Assembly (NCBI GenBank): GCA_017694995.1
Contig: JADIMB010000117.1
Coordinates: forward strand, 1-37,616
DNA: 37,616 nt
DNA from: Candidatus Cryptobacteroides faecavium
GTDB taxonomy: Bacteria; Bacteroidota; Bacteroidia; Bacteroidales; UBA932
Reading direction: 5' to 3'
Of the stretch, positions 7,940 through 16,019 are shown in pieces. The notes under the pieces were generated by a model. The model saw only the letters and a list, made by a program, of their open reading frames with translations, was not told where the DNA came from and searched no databases. Numbering within the stretch: the first letter of the stretch is position 1; each line of letters begins with the position of its first letter. Made by a program: the position numbers and the translations under genes.

Positions 7940-7970
7940 TTTGACCTTTAGATTAAAACATATATCTTTA
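7940..7970 (+). promoter_or_regulatory. Bacteroidota-type promoter for the lpxL-like gene
   Basis: TTTG at 7940-7943, then 19 bp, then TATCTTTA at 7963-7970 (one base from TAnnTTTG). The start codon I chose is at 7992, leaving a leader of about 15 nt. Longer TTG-start versions of the gene would begin inside the promoter. Confidence 0.6.
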
Positions 7971-7991
7971 CGCGTTTTATGCGGAAATGCA

Positions 7992-8888
7992 ATGTGGAAA
8001 AATTTTAAATACAATGCACTGGTCTTTCTACTGAAAGCACTGGCCTGTCTGCCGTCGGGAATTCTGTACTTTCTGAGCGACATTGCCTATTTCTTTATAT
8101 ATCACGTGGTAAGATACCGCCGTGGCACAGTCGGGCATAACCTTTCACTTGTGTTCGGTAGCGGCAGTGGGGAAAAGATAAAGGCCATTGAAAAAGAGTT
8201 CTACCGCCACATGTGCGACTGTATAGCAGAAACTGTCAAGCTGCTCCATATCTCTGACGAGGAGATTGACCGCAGGGTGGATGTCACCAACGGTGAATAT
8301 ATCGACAGCATCATCCGCTCCGGGCATTCAGTGGTGCTTTTCCTGGGGCATTACGGCAACTGGGAATGGGTGCAGGCGATAATCCGCCATTTCAGCGAAC
8401 CCCTTGTCGGCGGCCAGATATACAAGCCACTGCATAGTGAGACCATGGACCGCATAATGCTGAAAATCCGGTCTCGCTTCGGCCTTGAATGTATTCCGCA
8501 GGACAAGGCCGTGCGCAGGCTGATAGGCATAGAGCGCAGCGGGCAGAAATTCGTGATAGGCTTCATCTCCGACCAGAGGCCGTCAGGGAACAATCTTCAC
8601 CACTGGACAGATTTCCTCGGGCAGGACACCCCGTATGTGGTGGGCGGTGAGACCATCGGCAACCATGTAGGTGCGGAGTTCGTATATCTGGATGTCGAGA
8701 AGACTTCAAGGGGGCACTACCGCCTTACATTCTGCCCTATGGAGCCAGATCCTGACGACAAGGAGCCATATCCGTATACCAGGGAGTTCATGAAGATGCT
8801 TGAGAAGACAATCCGCCGGGAGCCCGCCTACTGGCTGTGGTCCCACAGGCGCTGGAAAAGGCAACGCCCTGCGGACCGGCACGCATGA
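7992..8888 (+). CDS. LpxL/HtrB-type lipid A acyltransferase
   Basis: A 298-residue product from the ATG at 7992; a TTG at 7941 is rejected because it overlaps the -33 box. The family transfers a secondary acyl chain from acyl-ACP to Kdo-lipid A or a related intermediate on the inner-membrane surface. The catalytic H-x4-E is visible as GHYGNWE (His120, Glu125). An N-terminal hydrophobic segment (residues about 9-38) anchors it. ISDQRPSGNN and the WLWSHRRWK motif near the end are also typical. Length is normal. It diverges from the glycosyltransferase gene and converges with the porin. Confidence 0.92.
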   Translation: MWKNFKYNALVFLLKALACLPSGILYFLSDIAYFFIYHVVRYRRGTVGHNLSLVFGSGSGEKIKAIEKEFYRHMCDCIAETVKLLHISDEEIDRRVDVTNGEYIDSIIRSGHSVVLFLGHYGNWEWVQAIIRHFSEPLVGGQIYKPLHSETMDRIMLKIRSRFGLECIPQDKAVRRLIGIERSGQKFVIGFISDQRPSGNNLHHWTDFLGQDTPYVVGGETIGNHVGAEFVYLDVEKTSRGHYRLTFCPMEPDPDDKEPYPYTREFMKMLEKTIRREPAYWLWSHRRWKRQRPADRHA

Positions 8889-8908
8889 AAGCCCGGCGCT
8901 GCAGTATC

Positions 8909-10180
8909 CTAGAGTCCCAGCTCTATCTGGAAGCGCACTCCCCAGCGGTCATACCCTGACATTGCAGGCGTGACATCAGACATATGGTTGTATGTGACGT
9001 CCAGCTGGACTTTAAGGTTATGCCCGATTATGTAGCGGGTGATTCCGAGAGTGCTCTGGTTCCATGTACGGTATCCCACAGCAGTCCTGATTTCCTTTCC
9101 CGGGAACATGGTGGAATTCCTTGCCGCCACTTCCCATTTGCCGTCAAACAGATAGCTTGCCTGCACATTCAGGCCGGAGCCGGTGTAAATGTAGCTCCCG
9201 TCAGAGAGGAAAGCAGACTGTGGCGCATAGCGTCCCAGATAGTCGGCCGTGAAGGCGAAACCGCGGTATTTCAGCACCATGTCCGAATAATACGAGCAGA
9301 TATCCCTTGTCTCGCCGGTTGATATGACATCTCCTTTCCACCCCTGGATGCGCTGGGCCTTGTTGTTGAATGTATATCCTAAGCCTATCATCAGTTTCGG
9401 GGTCTCTTCCCATTCAAGGTCTCCTTCTATATATTCCCCCTTGCCGTGCAGACGTCCCAGCGGATACAGCTCCAGGCGTCCGGTGTAGGCGAAGCCCGCA
9501 TTGGAGGAGGTGTTCCAGTTCCTCCCTTCCCCAAGTGTGACAGATGCTTTTGCGGCCAGGGCGAAAGAGTCATAGCTTCCGTAGTAGTATTCCCCGAAGA
9601 AGCCCACATCCCTGTCTCCTCCGAATTCGCTGTTGACTATGCTCCTGTCCACGAACTGCAGGGCGCTGGAGGAATTGACCCTTGCCCTGTTGGTCTTCAC
9701 CTTTGTCTGCCCGAAGCCTATGTTCCATGATGGGTTGGGCATGTAGTACACAATGGCGTCCCGTATCAGATTCATGTTGCCGTTGGGGATAGTCTCTGTG
9801 TCGTAGCTGGAAAAGCCCAGCTGTATGGAATATATGAATTCAGGTGAGAAAATATACCCGTCAAAACGGAGTCTCAGGCGTTTTATCTGGGCCTGGGCCT
9901 CGGTAAGCCCGAAATTCCTGTTGAATGAGAGTCCCAGCATATTCTGCATACGGAATCTGAGGGTCATCTCATATTTGTCATTCTTAGGCCTGAATGTGAT
10001 ACCTTTGCCTATTTCGATGTTCGGAAGGTTCTGCAGGGTCTCCAGGATTTCCTCTGTATTGTCAAGAGAGTCGGCTATGAATGTCTCTATCCTTTCCAGC
10101 CTGCTCTTTTCATGGGTTTCCTGGGCGCACAGCCCGAAAGACAGGAACACTGCCGACAGTGCAATTGCTAACTGTTTCAT
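8909..10180 (-). CDS. OprO/OprP-like porin (phosphate-selective porin family)
   Basis: A 423-residue outer-membrane protein. A clear signal peptide (MKQLAIALSAVFLSFGLCAQ) is followed by a short helical stretch (residues about 24-48, possibly a trimerisation coil) and a beta-barrel of alternating aromatic and polar strands that ends FQIELGL. IKRLRLRFDGYIFSPEFIYSIQL and WNIGFGQTKVKTNRARVNSS (in parts) are typical of OprO/P-like proteins, where an arginine/lysine ladder lines the pore. Substrate is unproven in Bacteroidota homologues. It lies 74 bp after folA on the same strand with no clear separate promoter seen. Confidence 0.88.
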   Translation of the reverse strand: MKQLAIALSAVFLSFGLCAQETHEKSRLERIETFIADSLDNTEEILETLQNLPNIEIGKGITFRPKNDKYEMTLRFRMQNMLGLSFNRNFGLTEAQAQIKRLRLRFDGYIFSPEFIYSIQLGFSSYDTETIPNGNMNLIRDAIVYYMPNPSWNIGFGQTKVKTNRARVNSSSALQFVDRSIVNSEFGGDRDVGFFGEYYYGSYDSFALAAKASVTLGEGRNWNTSSNAGFAYTGRLELYPLGRLHGKGEYIEGDLEWEETPKLMIGLGYTFNNKAQRIQGWKGDVISTGETRDICSYYSDMVLKYRGFAFTADYLGRYAPQSAFLSDGSYIYTGSGLNVQASYLFDGKWEVAARNSTMFPGKEIRTAVGYRTWNQSTLGITRYIIGHNLKVQLDVTYNHMSDVTPAMSGYDRWGVRFQIELGL

Positions 10181-10254
10181 TTGGAGATATCTTTTTTATT
10201 TTGCGGTGACAAATGTCAGCGGACTTTCTGAATAGAAACTGAAAAAACCGGCGG

Positions 10255-10755
10255 CTATATCTTTTTTCTGTGATACACGGAAAATTCGTAAGTGTATCCG
10301 CTTCCGGGGTCAGTGGCTGCAGGAGACGTGGATACCAGCGTCCATTCCTTGTCCGGAATTTCCGGGAAATAAGTGTCCGCATCTTGCACGACTGTGTGTA
10401 CATGGGTGATATACAGAGTGTCTGCATATGGCATGGCCTGCCTGTATATTTCACCGCCGCCGATGATGAAGCACGGTTTCCCGTACATCTCAGCCAGACA
10501 CAGCGCCTCCTCCATGGAATGTGCAGCCTCGGCGCCTTCCGGAAGACCGGCACCGTTCCCGCGCGTCACTACAATGTTTGTCCTTCCGGGCAGGGGCTTG
10601 CCTATGGACAGGAATGTCTTCATTCCCATGACCACAGTGCTTCCCGCTGTGGTCTTCTTGAAATATTTCAGGTCTTCCGGTATGTGCCATGGCATCGAGT
10701 TGCCTTTGCCTATTGCACGGTTGTCTGAAATAGCTGCGATTATGTTTTTTTCCAT
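10255..10755 (-). CDS. folA: Dihydrofolate reductase
   Basis: A 166-residue enzyme that reduces dihydrofolate to tetrahydrofolate with NADPH. I chose the ATG at 10755 (MEKNIIAAISDNRAIGK), since the longer frame adds a non-family hydrophobic leader. Visible motifs: GKGNSMPWHIPEDLKYFK (in part) with the catalytic acid at Asp28, MGMKTFLSIGKPLPGRTN for NADPH binding, and IIGGGEIYRQAMP, then the TLYITHVH strand. Length is standard. It lies 48 bp after yifB and 74 bp before the porin on the same strand. Confidence 0.96.
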   Translation of the reverse strand: MEKNIIAAISDNRAIGKGNSMPWHIPEDLKYFKKTTAGSTVVMGMKTFLSIGKPLPGRTNIVVTRGNGAGLPEGAEAAHSMEEALCLAEMYGKPCFIIGGGEIYRQAMPYADTLYITHVHTVVQDADTYFPEIPDKEWTLVSTSPAATDPGSGYTYEFSVYHRKKI

Positions 10756-10803
10756 TCTGCAAATGTACACATAAGCCGAGAGCATAGCAAATAAAATCAA
10801 TGG

Positions 10804-12357
10804 TCACAGCATCCACAGGTCTGGCTTGTCAAGGAATCTGTACCTTGTGGCCTCGGAAATGTGGGACATTGATATGTCCTTGGCCTTGTCCAGGTCAGCT
10901 ATAGTGCGGGAAACCTTCAGTATCCTGTGCAGTGAACGCGGTGACAGCCCCATGTTTTCTGCCGTCTTTTTCAGGAAATCTCCGCACTCCCTTGAGAGTC
11001 TGCAGAATTCCCCGGTCATTTCCCCGGACATTTCCGCGTTGGTGAATATCCCTGTGCCTCTGAATCTTTCTCTCTGTATCTCACGTGCCTCCGAGACCCT
11101 TTCCCTGACAGGTGCGCTCGGTCCGGCTTTCTCCATATCCAGAAGTCTGCCCGGAGCGGTCCGGCTTATCCACAGATGTATGTCTATCCTGTCCATGACA
11201 GGGCCTGAGAGACGTGACAGGTACGCAAGCCTTTTCCCCGGAGTGCAGGTGCATCTGTCCTGGTCCCCGTAATATCCGCAAGGGCATGGATTCGTCGCCG
11301 CTATGAGCATGAACGAGGCGGGGTAGCGGATTCTTGACCTGAGCCTGGATATGGTCACCGACCGGTCTTCCAGTGGCCCGCGCAATGACTCTATCACCTT
11401 TTTCGGCATTTCGCAGAATTCATCAAGGAACAGCACTCCGTTATGCGCAAGAGAAATTTCACCTGGGATGATATTGTCTGAGCCGCCTCCGATGAGAGAG
11501 ACTGCCGAGGCATTGTGGTACGGTGCACGGAACGGCCTCAGTATCATCTGTCTGTCCCTGTGCAGTTCTTTCCCTGCTACCGAATATATCTTGCTTGTCT
11601 GCAGGGCTTCCTCCATGCTCATCGGCGGCAGGATTCCGGCCACTGCCTTGGCAAGAGTGCTTTTCCCTGATCCCGGAGGGCCGATCATCAGGGCGTTGTG
11701 CCCTCCGGCTGCCGCCACTTCCAGTCCTCTCTTGGCCATTTCCTGTCCGTATATCCCGGAAAAGTCAGGTATGTCCGATGCAAATCCCGGGGTGCCGCTT
11801 CCCGGGGCATGTGCCATGTGCCCTCCGATTTCCAGGTCTGTGCAGGAAGAGTCGTCTTCAAGTATGCGCAGCACTTCGGGAAGATTCCTCACTCCATATA
11901 CCTTGGTGAAGCCGTATCCTGCGGCTTCCATTGCGGACTCTCTCGGGAGGATGCAGCCCCTGAAATTATTCATCCTGGCCATTTCCACGACAGGGAGAGA
12001 CCCGTGCACCGGCCGGACAGACCCGTCAAGTCCCAGCTCTCCCATTATTATATAACTTCCTGTCCCCGGCATGTCCCGCTGGCCTGAGGCTGAGATTATC
12101 CCCACCGCTATCGGAAGGTCATATCCGCTTCCTTTCTTCTGCAGGTCCGCCGGCGCAAGGTTTATCACTATCTTCTTGCCTGGTATCCTGAACCCCAGTG
12201 ACTGCAGGGCTGTCACGGTCCGCAGCAGGCTTTCCTTGACAGCTATGTCGGCAAGCCCCACAAGATGTATCCCTATCCCGGATGTGATGTCCACTTCCAC
12301 TGTCACCGGGACCGCCTCTATCCCTATGCATTTCGCGCTGTAAACATTGATCAGCAT
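10804..12357 (-). CDS. YifB/ComM-family AAA+ ATPase (Mg-chelatase-like)
   Basis: A 517-residue product from the ATG at 12357 (MLINVYSAKCIGIEA), which is the usual family start; longer frames to 12429 add a Phe-rich tail of no family likeness. Domain order: an N-terminal ChlI-like Lon-protease-fold domain (residues about 20-140), an AAA+ module with Walker A GPPGSGKS, Walker B LFLDEF and the arginine-bearing CPCGYYGD zinc-like segment (CPCGYYG...CTCTPG), then a C-terminal helical domain (LSPRSLHRILKVSRTIADL). ComM homologues are DNA helicases that promote branch migration in natural transformation. It heads the minus-strand run yifB-folA-porin. Confidence 0.93.
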   Translation of the reverse strand: MLINVYSAKCIGIEAVPVTVEVDITSGIGIHLVGLADIAVKESLLRTVTALQSLGFRIPGKKIVINLAPADLQKKGSGYDLPIAVGIISASGQRDMPGTGSYIIMGELGLDGSVRPVHGSLPVVEMARMNNFRGCILPRESAMEAAGYGFTKVYGVRNLPEVLRILEDDSSCTDLEIGGHMAHAPGSGTPGFASDIPDFSGIYGQEMAKRGLEVAAAGGHNALMIGPPGSGKSTLAKAVAGILPPMSMEEALQTSKIYSVAGKELHRDRQMILRPFRAPYHNASAVSLIGGGSDNIIPGEISLAHNGVLFLDEFCEMPKKVIESLRGPLEDRSVTISRLRSRIRYPASFMLIAATNPCPCGYYGDQDRCTCTPGKRLAYLSRLSGPVMDRIDIHLWISRTAPGRLLDMEKAGPSAPVRERVSEAREIQRERFRGTGIFTNAEMSGEMTGEFCRLSRECGDFLKKTAENMGLSPRSLHRILKVSRTIADLDKAKDISMSHISEATRYRFLDKPDLWML

Positions 12358-12443
12358 ATCGTTTTTTCCCGCTAATTTCATGATAAGGAAAAGAAAAAAC
12401 TGAAAGAAAAAGAAAAAGGTGGCGAACAACCGTGAAGATTTTC

Positions 12444-12451
12444 TAATTTTG
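12444..12451 (+). promoter_or_regulatory. -7 promoter box for mlaE-mlaF
   Basis: TAATTTTG, an exact match to TAnnTTTG, about 55 bp before the mlaE start. No TTTG is found at the expected -33 distance, so only half of the promoter is supported. Confidence 0.4.
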
Positions 12452-12505
12452 TATCAGTGAGGGGCTGCTTTAAATTTTGAGCGGCTTCTGAGCCCGGGAA
12501 TCAGT

Positions 12506-13252
12506 ATGATAAAAGAGTTCATAGAATCGGTAGGCCAGTATTGCCTGTTCCTGAAGATGGTTTTCAGGAGACCTGAGAAATGGAGGATTTTCTGGAAGCA
12601 GTTTTTCGTGGAATCCGAGAAGCTCATACTTTCCTCTGTCCTGCTGGTCTGTGTCATTTCCCTTTTCATCGGAGGTGTGCTGGTCATACAGATAGCCTCG
12701 AACATAGAGAACCCGTTCATCGACAGGATGAATGTGGGGTACATGCTGAGGGAAATCCTCATACTCGAATTCTGCTCCACGATTGTGGCCCTTATCCTGG
12801 CGGGCAAGATGGGGTCCAACATATCTTCCGAGATAGGCAGTATGCGTATAACGGACCAGATAGACGCCATGGACATGATGGGGGTGAATTCCGCCGGGTT
12901 TCTCGCCCTTCCTAAGATAGTCTCAGCCACTGTTCTCAGCCCTCTGCTGATGCTTCTGAGCCTTGCGTTCGGCATCCTCGGAGGCTGGGTGGTAGTCTCC
13001 CTTACCGGCATCATCGGCCCCCACCAGTATATAGAGGGGATGAAATACTGCTATAACGGATTCTATGTCTTCTACAGCGGATTCAAGATGTCCCTGTTCT
13101 GCTTCCTGATATCATCTATCGCCGCGTTCAGGGGCTACTATGCCAGGGGCGGATCTCTCGGTGTGGGCACTGCAAGCACAAAGGCGATAGTCACTATAAG
13201 CATCCTTATCCTCATGTTCGATCTGATAGTGACCCAGCTGATGCTTTACTGA
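12506..13252 (+). CDS. MlaE-family ABC transporter permease
   Basis: A 248-residue inner-membrane protein of the MlaE (formerly DUF140) family, which moves phospholipids between membranes together with an MlaF ATPase and an MCE-domain MlaD. Features: an amphipathic N-terminal helix, about five hydrophobic segments, and the family motifs LILAGKMGSNISSEIGSM and ITDQIDAMDMMGVN that contact the ATPase. Length is normal. The mlaF gene follows after 19 bp. No MCE protein is encoded next to it here, so the third component must lie elsewhere. Confidence 0.93.
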   Translation: MIKEFIESVGQYCLFLKMVFRRPEKWRIFWKQFFVESEKLILSSVLLVCVISLFIGGVLVIQIASNIENPFIDRMNVGYMLREILILEFCSTIVALILAGKMGSNISSEIGSMRITDQIDAMDMMGVNSAGFLALPKIVSATVLSPLLMLLSLAFGILGGWVVVSLTGIIGPHQYIEGMKYCYNGFYVFYSGFKMSLFCFLISSIAAFRGYYARGGSLGVGTASTKAIVTISILILMFDLIVTQLMLY

Positions 13253-13271
13253 CGATTTAACTTGACACGGT

Positions 13272-14003
13272 ATGATTAGGATAGAACATTTGAATAAAAG
13301 TTTCTCGGGCACACATATCCTGAAGGACATATCCATAGAGTATCTGCCAGGCAGGTGCAATATGGTGATAGGCGCCAGCGGAAGCGGAAAGACCGTGCTG
13401 CTCAAGACACTCATCGGCCTATATTCCCCTGATTCCGGGAATATATGGTACGGCGACGAGAACCTTGCCGCCATGAGCTATGACCAGAAGAAAAGATTGC
13501 GCCAGCGTATCGGGATGCTGTTTCAGGCAAGTGCTCTCTTTGATTTCGCCACGGTTCTTGAAAACATAATGTTCCCCATGGACTTCTGTACAGACTGGAG
13601 TTTCTCCAGGAAGAGGGAAAGAGCGAGATTCTGCCTGGACAGGGTGAATGTGAAGGATGCCGACAGCAAGTATCCCAATGAACTGAGCGGGGGTATGCAG
13701 AAAAGGGTCGGGATAGCTAGGGCTATAGCACTTAATCCGGAGTTCCTGTTCTGTGACGAGCCCAATTCCGGCCTTGACCCGTATACATCATCGCTTATTG
13801 ACGAGCTTATATCTGAGCTCACCCGCGAATACAATATGACGACAGTCATCAACACCCATGACATGAATTCCATCAGGTCCATAGGCGACAATATAGGCTT
13901 CATCTGTGACGGAAGGCTTCTGTGGCAGGGCGACAAGGACAGTCTGCTTTCTACGGACTGTCAGGAATTGAGGAAGTTCCTGCGCATAGGTCCTAAAGCC
14001 TGA
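13272..14003 (+). CDS. MlaF-family ABC transporter ATP-binding protein
   Basis: A 243-residue ATPase partner of the MlaE permease. Walker A is GASGSGKT (residues 34-41), the Q-loop is in IGMLFQASALFDF, the ABC signature is LSGGMQKR, and Walker B is FLFCDEPNSGLDP, followed by the switch histidine in INTHDM. The ALFDFATVLENI segment is typical of MlaF. The last 11 bases overlap the 3' end of the minus-strand gene at 13993-15285, so the two transcripts converge with no room for a separate terminator. Confidence 0.93.
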   Translation: MIRIEHLNKSFSGTHILKDISIEYLPGRCNMVIGASGSGKTVLLKTLIGLYSPDSGNIWYGDENLAAMSYDQKKRLRQRIGMLFQASALFDFATVLENIMFPMDFCTDWSFSRKRERARFCLDRVNVKDADSKYPNELSGGMQKRVGIARAIALNPEFLFCDEPNSGLDPYTSSLIDELISELTREYNMTTVINTHDMNSIRSIGDNIGFICDGRLLWQGDKDSLLSTDCQELRKFLRIGPKA

Positions 14004-15285
14004 ACCTTAGTCCGGCCTCGAACCCCAGCATCAGCGGCTGCACAGTCCTTATGCTCTTTGGCGCATTGCTGTTCCTGAAGTAGTAGCGCAGGCTCGGGTC
14101 GATGTATATGCCGAAGAAGTCGCTTATGGAGAACTCTACGCCTATACCGGCATTGGCTGACAGCTGTACAGCTCCGGCCTGGCCGCTGTAGTGAAGTCTT
14201 CCGTAGTAGGAATTGTCTGCACTGTAGCTGTTGGACACGCAGTATTCTGCAGTGCCTCCGGCGTAGACATAGAAGTCTATGAAATCCTTCTGGACAATGC
14301 TGTAGTAGAAGTCCACCGGGATTCCGATATAGTGCTGCGTGTTGCGGATATTCTCGTAGAGGACAGGTTCCCTGAATTTTTCAGGATCGGAATACAGTCC
14401 GTCAAATGTCCTTGAAAGATATGTATAGTTTATTCCTGCGCTCATTGACCATTTCTCTGTGAATGACAGCCGTATGCCTACTCCTGCAGAGACCGGGATT
14501 CCGTATCTGCTGTTCCCCTCGCCGAGCTCTCTGATGCCTGTTGTCTGTGTGTTGCCCGGGCTGCTCATCATGAGGTTCCCGTCCCTGCTGTCTGTACTGG
14601 CATTGCTTACAGCGTTGCCGAACACGGCAAGTTCTGTCCCTATTTTCCTCCTGCCCCTTTTCTCGCCAGGGTCATCGAAGTCCCCGTCCCATGCCGTAGT
14701 TCCGGCAGAGTCTTCTGTGACGCTTTCATGAATGTCCTGTCCTTTATGGTCTGCTTTAACGGACTGCCCTCCTGCCTGTTGTGGTCCGGATTCCTTCTCC
14801 GGGGCTGTATCCGCAGCCGGTTCTTCAGCAGGACTGTCCTCGGGCACAGCAGGGCTGTAGAGCTGTTCTTCTGCGTAAGTCACTGCATCCGGGACTGCTC
14901 CTGCGGCGCCGGAAACGCCTTGTCCGGAAGCTTCCGCCTGTCCGGCAAGGATACCGCCCATGTCCCCTGTGTCTCCCGGGATGCCGGTTCCGCTGCCGCT
15001 GTCTGCCGGCTGCTCCACTACGGCAAGTACGTTCTCCGTATTTTCGTCGTGTGACGGCAATCCTCTGAAAATTACGGCTGCTGCAACAGCTGCCGCGGCG
15101 GCTATCCCTCCGGCATAGCGGAGGAATATCACTGACTGCCTTTTCTTCCCGGGACGGGAGGCGGAAGAGGCAGGCTCTGAAAGCCTTGACTCTATCCGGC
15201 CCCAGATGTAATCCGGAACATCTTCCCGGCCTTCTTCAAGGACAGACCGTATCTTCAGATCGAATTTCTCGTCGTCTTTAAACAT
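13993..15285 (-). CDS. Anti-sigma-like N-terminus, single membrane helix and C-terminal outer-membrane beta-barrel
   Basis: A 430-residue protein in four parts. Residues 1-50 are charged and helical (FDLKIRSVLEEGREDVPDYIWGRIESRL), like the cytoplasmic segments seen before anti-sigma membrane helices. Residues 52-73 form one Ala-rich helix. Residues about 80-240 are a low-complexity Gly/Ala/Glu/Pro linker. From about 250 to the end there is an alternating-strand barrel (GVGIRLSFTEKWSMSAGINYTYLS, in part) closing with LGFEAGLRFRL. Its start overlaps the ECF sigma gene by 8 bases, so the pair is translationally coupled. It likely senses the envelope and holds the sigma factor, as inference. Confidence 0.75.
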   Translation of the reverse strand: MFKDDEKFDLKIRSVLEEGREDVPDYIWGRIESRLSEPASSASRPGKKRQSVIFLRYAGGIAAAAAVAAAVIFRGLPSHDENTENVLAVVEQPADSGSGTGIPGDTGDMGGILAGQAEASGQGVSGAAGAVPDAVTYAEEQLYSPAVPEDSPAEEPAADTAPEKESGPQQAGGQSVKADHKGQDIHESVTEDSAGTTAWDGDFDDPGEKRGRRKIGTELAVFGNAVSNASTDSRDGNLMMSSPGNTQTTGIRELGEGNSRYGIPVSAGVGIRLSFTEKWSMSAGINYTYLSRTFDGLYSDPEKFREPVLYENIRNTQHYIGIPVDFYYSIVQKDFIDFYVYAGGTAEYCVSNSYSADNSYYGRLHYSGQAGAVQLSANAGIGVEFSISDFFGIYIDPSLRYYFRNSNAPKSIRTVQPLMLGFEAGLRFRL

Positions 15286-15856
15286 TTCTCTGTTCTTTAA
15301 TTTTACTTTGCAGCCACACTCTTGCCCTGCTGAGCTGGGTCCTGGAGGTAGTCTCGCTGATATTGAGCATTTCCGCGATCTCCTTGTGCGAATAGCCTTC
15401 TACCACATACATGTTGAAGACCGTGCGGAATCCTGGCGGAAGCCCTGTGATGAGTTTCATCAGCTCCTTGTATCCTATGTCTTCTATCTGTGAGGACAGG
15501 TCGGTACTCAGGTTCCTTGCATTTTCCAGCTCGTCGCTCATCTTGAGCGCGTCTTTTTTCCTCAGGTACATGAGTGCAGTATTCACAAAGATCTTGCGGG
15601 CCCATCCTTCGAACGATCCGTTGCCCCGGTAGCTCCCGATTTTCGAGAACAGGGTTATGAAACCTTCCTGAAGGATGTCCTCCGCCGTCTGGCGGTCACC
15701 GACATAGCGTATACATACCGGAAACATACGAGGAGCCAGACGATCATAAATGACCTTCTGGGCAATCCTGTCTCCTTCTATGCACAGATCAATCAATTTT
15801 TGCTCTGAGGTCTCGGTCACAGTACAGCTCGCTATCGGTTCACAAAACTCAATCAA
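15278..15856 (-). CDS. ECF RNA polymerase sigma factor
   Basis: About 192 residues. Region 2 is visible as DRQTAEDILQEGFITLFSKI followed by FEGWARKIFVNTALMYLRK (about residues 53-100), and region 4 as LPPGFRTVFNMYVVEGYSHKEIAEML (in parts) then SRTQLSRARVWLQ. It directs polymerase to a small regulon. The start is uncertain: the frame opens with TTG at 15856, and a GTG at 15820 is a good alternative. A perfect -7 box lies about 62 bp upstream. It overlaps the membrane-barrel gene, its likely regulator. Confidence 0.92.
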   Translation of the reverse strand: MIEFCEPIASCTVTETSEQKLIDLCIEGDRIAQKVIYDRLAPRMFPVCIRYVGDRQTAEDILQEGFITLFSKIGSYRGNGSFEGWARKIFVNTALMYLRKKDALKMSDELENARNLSTDLSSQIEDIGYKELMKLITGLPPGFRTVFNMYVVEGYSHKEIAEMLNISETTSRTQLSRARVWLQSKIKEQRNV

Positions 15857-15917
15857 CCATGCGAAATTACAGATGCAAAGACAAGCCTGGACGTTGCACC
15901 GTGCGCAATAGTTTTGT

Positions 15918-15925
15918 CAAACATA
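15918..15925 (-). promoter_or_regulatory. -7 promoter box for the ECF sigma gene
   Basis: The minus strand reads TATGTTTG, an exact TAnnTTTG match, about 62 bp before the TTG start. The -33 region is not consensus. It faces away from the TPR gene promoter 33 bp further on. Confidence 0.4.
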
Positions 15926-15957
15926 AACAAAAAATCAGACATTTACCAGAAATGTAC

Positions 15958-15965
15958 TATTTTTG
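15958..15965 (+). promoter_or_regulatory. -7 promoter box for the TPR gene
   Basis: TATTTTTG, an exact TAnnTTTG match, 54 bp before the ATG at 16020. It rules out the longer frame from 15963, which would start inside the box. No clear -33 element. Confidence 0.4.
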
Positions 15966-16019
15966 CATAATGTGTCCGCCGGAAGATTTATCGGGGACAT
16001 ATTGAGTGAAATATATACG

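Noticed and set aside
11351..12055. A 234-codon plus-strand frame.
   Set aside because: It is antisense to the strongly conserved yifB gene and reflects its codon use.
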